Assembly (NCBI GenBank): GCA_008973525.1
Contig: WACJ01000075.1
Span: forward strand, 310,001-374,000
DNA length: 64,000 nt
Source of the DNA: Stenopsyche tienmushanensis
Taxonomy: Eukaryota > Arthropoda > Insecta > Trichoptera > Stenopsychidae
Direction of reading: 5' to 3'
Position 1 is the first letter of the stretch. Each line of letters opens with the position of its first letter. The position numbers and the translations under genes are program-made. This document shows, one piece after another, positions 13,080-27,700 of the stretch. Below the pieces are notes generated by a model that was given only the letters and a program-made list of their open reading frames with translations, was not told the DNA's origin and searched no databases.

Positions 13080-13304
13080 TTATTAAAGTACGATTTTAAG
13101 CGATAGCAGATACAATATGATCTACACAGTCTCAAATTATAATTTTTTTCCAAATTTCGGTTAGTGCTACTGATTTATTTCCTATTTTATCCAAAATATC
13201 TTGATAAGTACTCTTTATGAAATTTAAAAAAAGAAAAAAGTGCTCTAAATAAAACAGCATAACGCACAAAAAAAGTCGAAATCGCACAAAAAGAGGTTTA
13301 AGTG
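13080..13304 (-). mobile_element. Pogo/Tigger-like element fragment
   Basis: The right end reads cgcacaaaaagaggtttaagtg followed by TA (13305..13306), the terminus of the family at 40173. The minus frame contains YQDILDKIGNKSVALTEIWKK and, after a stop, DCVDHIVSAIA. This resembles the C-terminal part of pogo/jerky-type transposases (a W-K-K motif followed by a conserved D/E-C). It is the reverse complement of about 40173..40370. Confidence 0.6.
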
Positions 13305-13305
13305 T

Positions 13306-16300
13306 ATACTTTAAATATTTCATCTTAATTTGCGCGATATAACCGTGATTTAGATATAATCGTATCCTTAAAGTTCAACTTTATAAGATGCCATATACGT
13401 TATATACTGGATATAAACAATTTTTATATGTTGGTTTTGCGTTTTTTTTTCATTGGTACAATGGGATAGTTTTTGGACTTATATTTTCTACTTCTTTGAT
13501 TAAATTAATTCAATTATATAAAAAAACATTAATTTGTTATTTAATATAGACTATGCGATATTTATTTGAAATTATAAGTCCAAAGAGCTCTTAACCAAAC
13601 ATTACCAATGTATATAATACAATTCAAGCATGCACATTATGAGCTACAAATTTACAACATAGCATAATGCGATTTACAAACATAAGCTTTAAAGCTCTCA
13701 CCATACTACCAGAACACATTACAAGTTGAGTATTTTTTTCCGCGCTGGTAAAAAGAAATTGCGATATCTTAGCAGATGAAAATCCTAGCGAGAAACTTGT
13801 CTTGAGTAACGACCATACGGTATGAAAAACATGCAATTTTTAAAGTTTAAGGCTGCTATCAAGCCCCAGAAGCAGCCATAGTAGCATCATCGACTACATG
13901 TGCTACATATTCTGACTCAATTTCAACACGATCCCTAGTGTATAAATTAAATTGAGGATTCCACATTGTCAAATAATGCGTGGAGCATACTATCTGACTG
14001 GCAGACATCCAAAATCCAATCAATTTTAATCACTGGAATCAATCTTACCACCAAGTACTTATTTCGGCTTCGGTATGTTAATATTCAGGCATTAACCACA
14101 CATTCGGTCTTAAGTACTCCATTAAACGTGATAATAGTCGAATAAGAAATATCGAGAGGAACGAATTTTGTGTTATATCTCGCAGCAATATTTGCCAAGT
14201 TCTCGCTCCAAAGTGACGAATTACAGCCTGCGATCAAAGCCATAACGTGAGATTACATTATAAATCGTTCATCGAGAACTTCTTTTGATCTAAATTAAGA
14301 TCGTGCTTAAAGACTGGAGTAGATTTCAAGTTTCACGAGCTTAAAGATGATCTTAAAGGAGGAAAAAATAACATTATTTGTACAACATCAGAACCCGAAT
14401 TTGAGATCAAACATAAGTGCTGCTGAAAAAGCGAAAGCTTAAATAAAAATATTTTATTAATTCAATATAAAAATGCGATAGTATTTTCGCAACTAAATCA
14501 TAAAGCCAAAGGTCATTGAAATACCTAAGCCTTAATCAATGAACGATTTTCATACTTTTTTTAAAAATGTAATATATTCAAAATTGCGAAACTATTATAA
14601 AATTGTACAAAGACAAAAATTAAATAAGCTTTGAAGTTTTTAATATACTAAAATGCATCAAAATACCGGCCATGGTGAGCATCTTTAAGTAAAATCATCA
14701 CATTTTGTCATATATATAAACTAATTGGCATATCTGGGCTAAAATAACATTGGAATTAACAATTTTATATCAAAATCCCAATACAAACACGTCTAATTTT
14801 AGTCTGGATTTTATGGATTAAACACGTTGTGAGATTTGCCAACGTGCAGTTTGCAAAACAGATACATTTGCATTGTTTATTGAGTGACCAATGTAAGACT
14901 CTTCGTAACCGTATGGTCACGCTTGTTAAAACCATTGTAATTATTTGCATTGTGTATTAAAATACAATTATAGCAATTTGAACAAATTAGCTATAATGTA
15001 GGATTTGGTTAAACAAATAATAATTTCATATATTTTTATGTAAACAATTAGAATTAACGCATATTTATAAAACAATACTTATTAAGCGAACAATGTTTGA
15101 TTTGATAGTCATTAATAACATGCTTTACAATGAACACGTAATTCGAATGCTACAATGAGGAATAAATTCGTGACTTAGCTGTGTTAAGCGAATATTTTCA
15201 GGCAAAACATTCGCAATTTTTCAATTTTATGGCTTTTACTACAATATTATTTTACAATTGGGGAAATATATATTAAGGGAAATTTAATTAGAAATGGAGG
15301 TTTATTTCTGATGATCCAAATGCTGATTTTGGAAAGAAAATGTAATGTATCTACAAATTTGCGATAATCACGTCACGACTCAGATTTGTTCTGATTTACA
15401 CCAATAATTAGAAAATTCGCTTCTATTCAAAATTTTCCAATGCAAATAATTTTATCATTATTAATCTATATGTGGAAGCTTTGGAAAGCTTTTTTACGAT
15501 AAGCTCTTTGGGATTATTGATCTCGTTTTTATAAACCAGATACTTTTGTTCATATAATAAATTCTTAAATAGCTCTCAAAGAGATCACGATCCTTAACAA
15601 TGAAGATAATGCTGAGAAGATATGTAAAGGATCGTCCCTAAACTAAATATTTTGTCTCGCACTTGTATAAGAATTATAAAGGAGCTTGATGGTGTTTTAA
15701 AAATAAATTATGTAGAGATTAAATAAAAATCAGTAGGTACACAAAGAAAGCTCTGCCGTATATATTTCAAATCCGGAAAAGCTCCAGAGACACTTCTGCC
15801 GCACAGAAAGTTTTAACGATTTCATGTGACTCCTTTCTTCATGTAATATTCATCACGATAAGCTTTAAACGGCCTGGTGACGTCTTCTCAGGCCTCTTTT
15901 AAAATGTTAACCGTGATGAATGCAAATAATAATTTCTACCGAGGACAAACGGAAAATATAAAATAAAGCCTCTATTATACTAGTCCTCGAATTCCAAATG
16001 CAACCCGTTCGCCACCCTATAAACGACACCCCTTTCCGAAAAGTATCAATATAAAGCTTTTATAAAGGACATTTAGTATCCGGGTGAAATATAGAAGCGC
16101 GTAATGAAATTATAATGGATCTCTCTGTTTTCCCAGGCACATATTTTATGGGCGAATAAAAAAGAAGTATTATTGAAATGTATGCCGCTTCTGAAGCTGC
16201 TACTCTCCCAGAATCATTATTGTCAATGTTATAAATTCCGCTGCGGGGATGACTTATGTCTGAAGGATCTCATTATAACTTTTCTCATATACTACAATTT

Positions 16301-16998
16301 GGAAATTGATGGAATCTCGCTCATCAATTAAAAGTTTCAACTGTAGATACAATGGAAGCTCTCTGCTTTACAAGATCCGAACGCAAGCACGCAAGAAGCG
16401 AAAAAAGTCAAATGTGAACATATAGGAGCCGAGACAAAAAGGCGCCATCCGATGAAAAACAACAAGGATTTCTTCTGAAGGAATAAATATACGGAAAGAA
16501 TACCATGGGGACCGAAATGAGAGAAATTCCCCGGCAAAAAAAGATTCAATATATGGAGATAACGAATTAAATTTAGTCTCTACATGCCAAGATGAAAAAT
16601 CTACATATCCCCAGTAGTAGATTCTCTTACATAACAGCGCTTGGGCCAACCAAACGATGTAATATCTTGATGAGGACGGAGATTGAAGACCGGTAAACAG
16701 AGCTGACACTTGTAAATAACGCCCACATTACATATCGAATGACATTGAACGTATTTATATCGGATATAATTGACATTAACGAAGATATTTTATAATCGGC
16801 AAGATGTAATATTATATAAGCATTAATAGTTTCTGAGAAATTGTATTAAGATATCAAAAATATACTTAAATAAATAAGGACTACTTGCGAAATAGATGTG
16901 TTATGGTTGAGCAAAAATTTTTCTATTTTTTACCAATTGTGCCAAACAAACACTTACATGTTTAAACATACACTTATTTTCAATATGTTCAATACAAA
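13306..16998. other. Unannotated DNA
   Basis: No recognisable coding sequence. At 15830..16150 and 16330..16700 the sequence is less AT-rich and non-repetitive. The 113-codon minus frame at 16368..16709 has no recognisable domain. Confidence 0.4.
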
Positions 16999-17000
16999 TA

Positions 17001-17251
17001 CAGAGTGCGGCAGGGAAACTACCTTATTAAAAAATGAATAATACAGACTGTATAGGAGATATTAGTATACTTGTTTTTACCATGTTACAAAGAGAAATTT
17101 ATAGACAGTCCACAATATTATTGTTAATAAATTTACATATTAAAAAACGTTAGATATTGCTATTTTGAATTATTGCCACTTTATTTTTTTTTAAATAATT
17201 ATTGTTTCAGAGTGTTAATTTAAAATAAGGAAGTTACCCTGCTGCACCCTG
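17001..17251. mobile_element. MITE with TA target duplication
   Basis: 251 bp with terminal inverted repeats of about 30 bp: CAGAGTGCGGCAGGGAAACT at the left, and CAGGGTGCAGCAGGGTAACT as the reverse complement of the right. The ends are flanked by TA (16999..17000 and 17252..17253). The CAGGGTG type of end with TA suggests a Tc1/mariner-related or similar DNA transposon. The interior is AT-rich and non-coding. Confidence 0.75.
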
Positions 17252-17253
17252 TA

Positions 17254-20200
17254 CTTAAATTATCAGTCATATTCTAAAACTTGAATTTTGCGGGCTAGTC
17301 AGATATCGCTTAACGTTTTGCGCTTTTTGATACCAATTTGTGCAAATCGAAGCTAATAGTATGAGTTATACAGAATTTAAGTTAGCAATTCTTAATTGGG
17401 GCGAATAAAAACTTTAAGCTCATTAAAGAGACGTTGATATTTTTGGCGGTCCGATGTAACAGAAGAACTATCCAAGCTGGATAATATCATAATCCTGTAT
17501 GGCAGTAAACCTTCTACTTCTATTTCTGCCAAAATCCAAGATAGGAGTATAATGTGACTATGGAGCCTTCATGAGAGGCGTCTTGAAGTCTTGATAAGAC
17601 CAGCTGTGACTTTATCGTCCTTCTAAGCACGAAGTTCTAATACTCGCTCTGATAAAACTTGATTAACTCTGTCTTAAATGTAATTAGTATATGCATAATT
17701 TGATGAAAGCTTTGAGTGATATTGATTCAAGTGTCTCGAAATTAATTTTTAAAACTGTAAATTAATCGTCATAATCATCGCGTTATTATTGCAAATTTAA
17801 ATAATTTCAAAATCATCATCGCTCATTTGTGGTTGCTCGCTATAACCATGAAAACATGTTGCTAATTTAATATTGGTTCAAAACAACAGTTCCCTGAATC
17901 TAGTATTTAGACCGATTAAAACTACGTATATGTTAATAATTTAGTATGATTTGGAATCCTAGGATTAGAATTTATCCGGGACACTCTGTATACTAACAAG
18001 CTCGTGTTAGTCCTACAAGTGTAACGAAATTTTATTACGCACAGAAGCAATTACGCTTTAATTATTGAGGCAGAGGTAAGTTGATGATTTCCCACGGGAA
18101 AATTGGCGTGGAGATCAATATCTAATATTTCGGGTCCCGTATTTTAATCTTTGGGATTATTTTTCGGGATAATTTTCACCCCCCCGTCTCCCGTTCTTTC
18201 GCTTCAAAGAATTAAGCAGCCGAATGACAAATTACGCCCTGAAATATTAAGTTGCCGAAATACATCTTAATTGATAACATGAATTAGGCACACATTGTGG
18301 TTACAGTATCAATTACGCATTATACAACAAAACAGCCAAATTATATCATTGTGGATGTAACAATCGATCCGATACGTAATTAAATCCCTAAGTTTTCGTA
18401 TTAATTTATCATTAAATTATCACACCTTTGTTTGAGCATCCAGAATTTATTATTGCTTCGGCGGATATTCAAATTGTGGTTGCTCGCTCCTGTTCGATAT
18501 TTAATGAATGTGCTCGCAAACTTTTAGCATTAAATAATTACCGAAAGATTTATTTGCCACCGCACAGACACACTGCGGTGCAATTGCGAATATTCTTATC
18601 CCATTATTTTGCGAAAATTAAGCCGGGTCTATTTGGCAGACTTTCGCAAATATATAAAGTTTGAAATTGAGCCCCTGCCGCTGTCGAAGACTCCATATTG
18701 GATTGTTTGCGTTTTGTATAAAACAGAAACTTAAATATTTATAAACAAGTCCAACAAATAACTTTAGTTCAAAATAAATAATAAAAAACGTTGAGCAAAG
18801 ACAGTTTGAAAATTGGATCAGAACAGATTTCACAATACTCAATCGGAATTTAAAACCTGATCCACAATTTTTTTAAAGCTTGAAAATATACAGATTTGCA
18901 TTGTTTAATGTTAAGTTTGTTTCGATTTATAAAAGATCATGGAGAACGATTTAAAAGCAATGGTTGTTTGGCTGTCGTTAACATCATGGGGTTAATATGC
19001 ACCCCACGTCGAACGACAAAGCTTAATATTTGAGCAGCAAATTCATGCAATTATTTTATTCCACATTTCTATCTTCTATTACCACGATTTTTGAACTCGC
19101 CTACTTTGTATGCGTCATGAGTTTTATCAAACTTTAAATTGAAAACTCCCTTTTGTCCTAAGCAAACATGTCACTGTCATTTTGTTTTATGTACATGCCC
19201 CGCTTTGTATCGTTCTTCATCAGTCCACGGGATGCCTTTGTGAGTCAAATTGGACGATTCTTCATTAAAAAATCGTTTATTGACTTTTGATGAAAGCATA
19301 GTAAAATGTTAGAAGTATACGTACAATGATTGCTATAAGTGAAATAAGTACAGGAATGAAATAAAAGATGTTAGAAGCATTCTAAATTCTGATGAATTAT
19401 TTGGAATTTATACCAGGGGAATCAATTTTCTTCAATTGAAATCGAACTATCAGCCTCTCGCTGCCCGGATGTTTGAGCAAACTGTTTATTAACGCTTTGA
19501 TGGACACAGCAATCACACCGGTTGTCGACGCAATTCATGAACGTAAACGTAAAACCATCGCTAAAACACACAATTATTATTCCTTCATATTGTTTGGAAT
19601 CAATGACATTTGTTGTCTGTCAATGGCGTTATCGGCCTCATGTCAATTCTCAGAGTAATGAGAATAAGAAATATTCGAATAGTTTTCGTATAAATTTTTT
19701 ATAGAATATTTTACAAAACTGACGAAAGATCTCATGAATATTGAAGTATTCACTATCTGGACGAAATAATTACTCAGGGGTAGTGTTTGATCCTGTCAAT
19801 AAAATATTGGCGGATATGAATTTGGTTATTGTTTCTGAAAGTGAATGATTTTAAGAAATGTACTTGATGTTCTGACTCCAATGGAAATTTTTATTAATGA
19901 ACTAAGTAATAATAATGCAACAATCCTATCGGACCGAAAATTTTGAAAGTCTTGCGTGTCATCATATACTCATGTATCGATGGCAAAGTGGTGCCATAAA
20001 GGTGGACCCCTACACGTCTAAACATTTTCAATATATTTTTGATTTTTTTAAACTCGTAAATATTCATACTTACTATTCAACAAAAAATCGTACTCTAAAT
20101 AATCATTTAATCGTCATAAAATTTAGCTATAAGCTCTTTCAACAAAAATAAGATGAGTTTTGTTCGTGTTGTCTTGAGAGAAGGCGTTTGTTTTGATAAT

Positions 20201-20850
20201 TAAGATACTCGCATCATTCTTATCGTTGAATCAATTTTGTTATTCCATCATGACTATTCTGGAGTGACGTCATTAGCCGAGTATCATCACTCTTTTGCAA
20301 AATCTACTCCTTCAGAAGTAAACTGGCAGGCTTGCATGGTAACCCTGTCCTTTTTTTCGCAACACTTTAATAGGCAAAAATAACTGAACAACAGAAAGCA
20401 GATGCCATGCAAGTTGAACATTAAGAAATATTCCGAATAAATGAACGAATATTGTATGCTATCAATAGTGTTAAGGTTCATTTATTGAGCCTGGATCATT
20501 ATCAAGCCTGTTACACGCTGTGGCGGGGCTGACAGAAAAGTGGATTTACATTAGAGCGTAATGTGTATGACCTCCGGTTTGGAAGGGTTAATAACGGCCG
20601 AGGGAGTTTATTAATTTATATTTAATAAGTTCGAAGAATTTGGAAGTTCGTAAAGTGAAGAACTATTACATGCAATAAAAAAGAGAATGAACGAACTCCG
20701 ACATAAAAAAAATAATCACACTCTTGATATATTTAGAAAGTGGAAATGTTTCCAGTTCTAATGAACATTTTCAATACTCATGATAATGACAAATAATTGG
20801 AATCCCTAGTCTGAAGTTATCTGAAGAGGAATGATATGAGAGAGTGGAAG
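17254..20850. other. Unannotated DNA with one stray transposon end
   Basis: At about 17975..17995 the string ggacactctgtata is a CAGAGTGTCC-type terminus of a dispersed element (reverse orientation). No partner was found. The stretch 18060..18660 is non-repetitive, with several ATTA/TAAT cores. No gene recognised. Confidence 0.4.
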
Positions 20851-20869
20851 AAGGTGTTGGAATTCTATC

Positions 20870-21307
20870 ATAACCTTTTGAGGAGCGAGCAAATTTAAAA
20901 TCGATGAAGTCGTTGATGTCATAATCGCTTTACGCCGATTACTTTCTGTCAGCTCCTAATTAGCGTAAGACAATCTTCAATTGTAAATAGACACTGTTGA
21001 TAGCATACAAGACCAAGTCATTTCTTTACATAAAAAATAGACAAAAATCAATTAATTTGCTCCTGCTTTAGAAGGAAATGATAATTGGACAAAGACTCAT
21101 TCAACAAGCAGCGACGAACAGGAAGCAATTAAATAAATAAACACTGTCGAAAGCACACAATATTTGGTAATTTCTTTGCTCAAAAAAACAACAAACTTGA
21201 AATCAAAATCATTATTAGTCGATAAATTTGGGCTAACTGTACAAGAGTGCTCTTTTTCAAAAGTGGAGGGAGGACGCCAGACCCTGGCACAGTACTCTTT
21301 TAAGGGT
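20870..21307 (-). mobile_element. Dispersed element H, inverted copy
   Basis: The reverse complement matches 42615..43165: the tgtgccagggtctgg start at about 21293, gagcactcttgtac, ttagcccaaat, the twice-repeated gacagtgtttattta block, and the end block ctcctcaaaaggtt near 20880. The GA-rich stretch present in the other copies is deleted here. It may belong to a retrotransposon leader or LTR, but no recognisable protein is encoded. Confidence 0.65.
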
Positions 21308-24076
21308 TAGTGATGTAAGTGACACGAAGTAGATGACCTTACTGATGGACAATCAATGTCATTAATTTGAAATAATATAAGGAGATTAGTAAGAAATCTA
21401 GACGAAACTAAAGGCCGCATAAAAATAACATAAGTTAGTCATCTGAAATTTAAGTAAATAAAACTTTTACTACTAGTTGATATTTATAATCAAGTCAGTG
21501 TATCGCAAAAATATAATTATTCAACAAAATTAATCCGTCTTATTTAAAAAAGTTTGAGAGTCTTTGGGCCACTTAAGTTTGTTACCATTTTGATGAGTTT
21601 CGTCGATGTGGTGTGAAATAAGTGGTTTTGAAGTGCCTGTACAGACTTATACGGCGCAATAAGCAAGTATTATCTGCTGATGCAACACACCAGGAATGAC
21701 TGCAGTGTCCGCCAAAGCGTTAAGCTATGAGGTTCTTATTCGCCCATGACAAATTTAAAATTACAAATGGGATCATCACATTCTTTATTGTTCAGTTGAA
21801 TTTGTAGAACAAAACATCTCCATCCAAATTTAGCCTAATATAATTTTTTTTAAAGTTAATACTTAATACAACGCATAAAATAATGTGTGTCCATGTCCAT
21901 GTACTCATAGACGTCCTCTTATAAAATATCTTATTTAAATAGATTTATCCTAGTATAACCGTATTTGGATGACAATAGGGACACCCTACATACAAATCCC
22001 TATCTGCATATTTTGAAAAATATGGATGATCGTCTCAAATAAGTACGTGTTTCAAGTAGTGGTTTGATAAAAAATATGATATATTAATTGACGTTTAATT
22101 GTAATGAATTTTCAACGTGCAGATAATAAAAATCGTTATAGAATTGTATGTAATGCGGCGTAATGAGCGCCTTGAGTAAACATACAATAAATAATCTATA
22201 TCGTCAGATTACTCCAAGTATAAAACAAAGGGTTTGATTTATAAATTATTCAATTTGTTTGCAAATGGATACGAATATTAAGGGTTCATTACCTTTATTT
22301 GTGAATATTATATTAGTATTGAAAAACATTATAAAGGCTCGGATTGGTTGCAAGAATCCGGCTGAATTTTAAGTAGATCGACAATCCTTTTCGGTTGTTA
22401 ACTCCCCGTCCAGATTTCGTCCAGGACATCATCGGAACGAGGGCGACCCTGAAACGGATTTAGCTACCACAAGGAAAACCACTGCAAATATGATTTTATT
22501 TACATAAAATAATAAATAAAACGAGGGAGGAGCATTGCTCGTTTGATATATTGCTCGGTCATCCGAACAGGAGGAAGAAGTGTGCTCTCTCAGATTTTGC
22601 GATTCGAACTTGAAATCTATTTTACGTTCGAGGTTCAATTCAAACATGGCGAAATCAGGAAAATTCAATTTCAAATGTTGATATTTCGAATGGAAGGTCA
22701 ACAGAGTCTTTTGAAATCCTGGGGAAAAATTACGTCTCCTAATAAAATTCTAAAAATATACATAAATTAAATCGAACGACTGCGGCCAAAATATATTGAG
22801 TAAGAAGGAATTTTGAACTCTACGAGAGCTTCGACGAAACATCAATAAGAGAGCTTTCAAATTATTTACGCTGGGATTCGATTAAAAGAACACTTCATGA
22901 ATTGAATTTCTCCAAATCACATATTTGAGTAAGAATTTGCATTTTTTTAAATTCGCTCCAAATTCATCGGGATGTTATAATTATGCTTTGTCCAAATTCG
23001 TTGTTATGAAAAACTTAAATTTGCGATATTTCGGAATAAATGGCAATCTGTCTTGAGTGAAATTTGTTCCCGGGGGAATAAGATCCGATTACGAAATTTA
23101 TTAAAGAATATTCAATTACTTGCAACCTTATAACAGCGCTCGTACGATTTTTTTGGCTTGAGTTGTTAATCATATTTTTATCAAGTAATAAATCATAAAA
23201 GTTTTGAAATATTAATCATTTTAAGCACATAATTTAAATTTAATATTTATACCTTCACGCCCATTAGTATGTGAATTTTTATTAAATTAATATACCATAG
23301 TTATTAAATGACAGGATGTTAATTTATAGTCTTTTATGTATACATTTTTTAATAAATAAATTAATCATTTATAATAATTATTAGCTTTTAAAACATGTAA
23401 ATTGCTACATATTTACGTGCCCTTAATATAGACCAATGAGAATATCTAGGCTATTTTTTAGGAAACCAAGTAAATTTATTTTATCATTTTTCTTCAAAGA
23501 AAATGTGTCAAATTCAAAGATTTTTAATGTATAATTATATCTAAAATTTATACGACAAAAATCGTCAATTATGAAGATTGGCACAAATTGCTTCGATTGA
23601 CAATTAAATACAAATTTCTTGCTTCTAAATGGAAGAACATCTTTGGATTAAGAGCAATTCCAAGCAATCGTTGCTATAAATAGTCTTAGATTATATTTCT
23701 ACAGTAGTTGTTTGCTGAAGTGGAAACTTGCAGTAGCACAAAGAGGAACACAAGAAGATACACGTACAGTAAAATATAGGAACACATTATACGGAGCGTA
23801 TCCTCGATGCACGTATTCAGAGTCGCTGATCTGGTTTCTCATATTAAAATAATATTTTTCGCAAATATTGAACAGAATTCTGATCACATTATGTATACGA
23901 GATAATCTCATCTGAACTTTGTGTAAGAGATATCCAATATGATACAAAAAAAAATGGAATTGAAATGACAAACATAAAATAAATATAGAGAGTTCAAAAT
24001 GAGGTAGGGTGATACCTGTGGCATATTCAACTTTAATAAGTTATATACTTCTAAGAAAACATATCTATGATATGTA
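21308..24076. other. Unannotated DNA with one stray transposon end
   Basis: A TAGGGTGTCCC-type end occurs in reverse at about 21975..21993, with no identified partner. Frames at 22429..22770 overlap on both strands and are not supported as genes. Confidence 0.4.
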
Positions 24077-24780
24077 TTAGGGTGATGCATAAGTCCTTAG
24101 CTTTTTATTTACCCTATTATATAACGATAATAGTTGCTTGGTTATTGATTATTGATAATGAAATCCATTAATGTTTATGTTTGTTCCTGCATCAAAAATG
24201 TGTGGTTTTGCATTATCATGCTGTAATATTATTCTTTGGTTGTTAATTAGCACTGATTGCTTTTCGTACGGAATAACGCTAAAAAATTCCCACCAAACAG
24301 AAAAGGAAGGGATTTTTCAAGGATAATGATAGTCGAGGGGTAGAAACAGGTACTTGATTTCACTTCTCATCCCTAGTAACGATCCTTCTTAAAAATGGAT
24401 CGATTTCATTCCTGGACAAAAGCGATGAACAAACGGTTATCTGTTGTTCCAATGTCATTGATGACAACTCAAATTCCCTGTCTATGTTTTTTCCCGAGTC
24501 TTTTCAAATGGTCTTTTACTGTCGACCAGGGACAGCTGATGTCTAGCAATAATTCCTTTATTGTTTTTCGAAGATCAGATTCTACCAGATAATTTAATGT
24601 GTCATCATCGATTTTTAGTGGTTGTCCTGATTTTATTTTTCACATTTCTGTCGCCACTTTTGAATTTTTTGGACCATATATGTCATATTTGAATATTCAA
24701 TATGTTGCCATATGTATAACAGATGCTCTTTTAGGTAGCTTATTTTGCTTTTAATCCTTTGTAGAATAAAAACAATAAAC
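24077..24780 (-). pseudogene. Mariner element with dead transposase
   Basis: The transposon 3' terminus lies at 24077 (TTAGGGTGATGCATAAGTCC, preceded by TA). On the minus strand, from right to left, the fossil protein shows: part of the helix-turn-helix (KSICYTYG), a linker SGQPLKIDDDTLNYLVESDL, a second helix-turn-helix (STVKDHLKRLGK), a first-catalytic-Asp region RIVTRDEK followed by a stop where W is expected (Asp codon 24369..24371), and the second-Asp motif LQHDNAKPH (Asp codon 24215..24217). Stops and a gap between the Asp blocks make it inactive. No matching 5' terminus was found on the right. Confidence 0.85.
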
Positions 24781-27700
24781 AAGATTGCAAATTGGTTTAA
24801 TCAATTTCTGGCTTGGACAATTTCACTATGGCTAAAAAAATATAAAAATATTTGTAAAAGTTAGACAAACAACAAAGGTTCAAAATGACACCAACCTTGA
24901 CGTATTCGCTCGACAGCAACCCAAGGCAAACTGAAGGCAAAGACGCAACCAAAAAAATGACATTTCTTTCCGCTTTATCTAATATAAGCTTGATTATTCA
25001 TTTCTTGCAATAAAAATATTGTTCTTCCAATGTGACGATTCAAAAAGAAAACGACCACAGATAGATTCTGTTTAAACAATGATTTTCTTGACAAAAACAT
25101 GCACAAAAAAGAAGTGTTTGCATAGAATATTAATATAAAGTAAATATTTTATTTTAAGAAATTGAACATTGTCTTTTTTAAAGTCAATACTAAATTGGGT
25201 GAGATTCAAAATAAATTATAAACTGTCATTGTGTATGAAATATCAATGCAAAAAATGTTATTCTAGAACATAGGTGGATAGTTTGTTCTAATATAGTCCA
25301 CTTATTGGATATGACTCCAAAAGATTATTTATTAGTTTTCTAAATATCTTCAGCTTCAATAAATTCTAAAATTCTGTTAAAATTTCTTATTGTTCTAATT
25401 CCTTAATTTACGAATCATTCTAATATATAATTCAAATATAATCCATAAAATATCACTCAATAAGTCTGTAGGATATTTTTACGAAATTGCAAGAAAAACC
25501 TACTCCAAATGATTAAAAAGTTTAAAGTGAAAAAAAATCCTACGAACATATTTAGTGATGTGTCATGTATATGACCTGAATTGTGGTTTCGTTTAATTTT
25601 TTCAAGCTAAGAATTACGCCCAAACGCAGCTCTAAAGCATTAAAAATGAATTATACACCGGCAATTAATAAGGCAAGAACTAATTTCAAAGATGATTAAT
25701 TATTTCGCCTTTGAAAACTTTTGGAGAGTCGGGGGGGTGGTTGAACTAAAGTCAAATGAATTTTAACTTTTTAAAATCATAAGAAATATTTTCGTTTTTT
25801 TCCCACCCCGGCAGAATGCGAGCTTGGGATTATTTTTGCGTCACATAAAACAACCGAAAAGTTTCGGCCATAAATATTCCCGAATATTTCGCTCAAGCTA
25901 CGAGCTAAACCCTGAAGCGTGAGAAAATACCTTCATATTTATTGTACTTTAAAACTATTTTTTGTTCGATACTAAATTGGTCTTATGAAAAAAGTTTAAC
26001 AAAATGAAAAAAATGTACGGTAGGAAGTACAAAATTAATTTTTGCTCGAGCCAAATTGCATTTTAAAAGATATAGCAAGTGAGCTTTAAAAATAGCTTTG
26101 AGCGCAATGTAATGAGTTTGCTTTGCATTCGCAGAGCCACTGCTTAAAGCTCCCAAACACCTTTGAGAGTTGTTAAAAAAGCCTACCCCAATTCAAACAA
26201 CAAAACTACGATATGCACAGATATTCATGCTTGATTCATATTGATCTTATTTCGCATTTTTATCTCTGTTGTTATATTTGTATAACGAAATTTCTCTGAA
26301 TTTGTTTTTGAATATTGAATTTGAGTTTATGTACGTGTCCATCATTAGATTTGTAAGATTTATCGAGCTTGAATAGCGACAACCAGTGAGCTTATTTCGA
26401 TTATAGGATTAAGGATTTGTCGTTGATATTTTCAAAGATAAAGCACCCCGAGACTTGTGTAAAGCAACGATTAGGACCTGTGGCACGATTTGCCATTCTA
26501 TTTGAACAACTGATAAGGCTTGAATCTGCCAAATCAAATATTTGCTACAATATTTTTGTGTAAACAATATATTTCTTTAAAAATACAATTAAAATCCCTG
26601 ATGCATAGTTAAATTGTGATTTTTGAGTGCATTGAATGCAAAATTTAAAGCAAAAAAACATCTTGATGCAACCCCAGGGCGTCCTTTAGGATTATGCTAA
26701 AATATATCACATAATTTAATCAAACAATTTTAAAGAGAAAACTTAACATACAAGATCCACGATCCACGATTGATGCTCAAATTTGATTTAATTAGAATAA
26801 ATTAAATTCAAAAGTGTAAGATGATATCAACGACGTCAGCGATTTTGAAGCATGCTTTAATAAGTTTGCACAAGTGATTATCAGTATGAAAATTATTTTT
26901 TGAGGATTATTTTTTATAGCAGCCTTATACATTAATTATGCGAATATAATAATTTTATTAACTATGAACGGTTATAACGAGCAACTATAAAAGCAATCTT
27001 GAAATCACATTTTAACGCGCAAAAATTAAAATAGGATCGATACAAAGCGTATTGTTCATGTCTTTTTGGCTCATATATTTATAACCATGTTATATCACTT
27101 AATCAAGGCAATGGGAAACCATGACAAAAATATTTTATATAGTTGTCCACAGTATTACCCCTCTTATTGCCGAACGCCGACATATCATCATTGTTTAAAA
27201 CACTTGCAAAAAGTGCCATCGCCGATTTATTGGTTTTAAATTTAATAACAACTTATATAATGATTTGACAAAACTTAATTATCATTAATTATGTTATAAT
27301 TAAGTTTTGTCTTGTCATTGGAATACTATTGGTATTGAATTTTGTCTCAAATCTGTGAAATTATATCTAATTAGCTTGGCGCTCTTTGTTTAGATACAGT
27401 TTTTGATCGACATTAAGAGGGTATATGTGTGTTAATGTTTTTTGGTATCTGATCTTTCAACTTGATTAATTTTACATATACAAACTGACTTTCATTCAAT
27501 TATTGCACTACGTAAAAGCAAATTGGCCGTATAATACTCCCTCGGGCTGGTCGCCAACTAAAGTCAAAGGGCCATTTCCTTGATTAATTTAGCTCAATTC
27601 GGTATGCTGGTTGACCACATTTATTTTTCACATGGCGTAAAACGTAGTGAATATAAATTCCATATCAAATAAATAGATCTGCTATGTTATTTAATGTGCT

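Noticed and set aside
16368..16709. 113-codon minus frame, aromatic-rich
   Set aside because: Complement of purine-rich DNA explains the Phe/Leu/Ser content; no family recognised.
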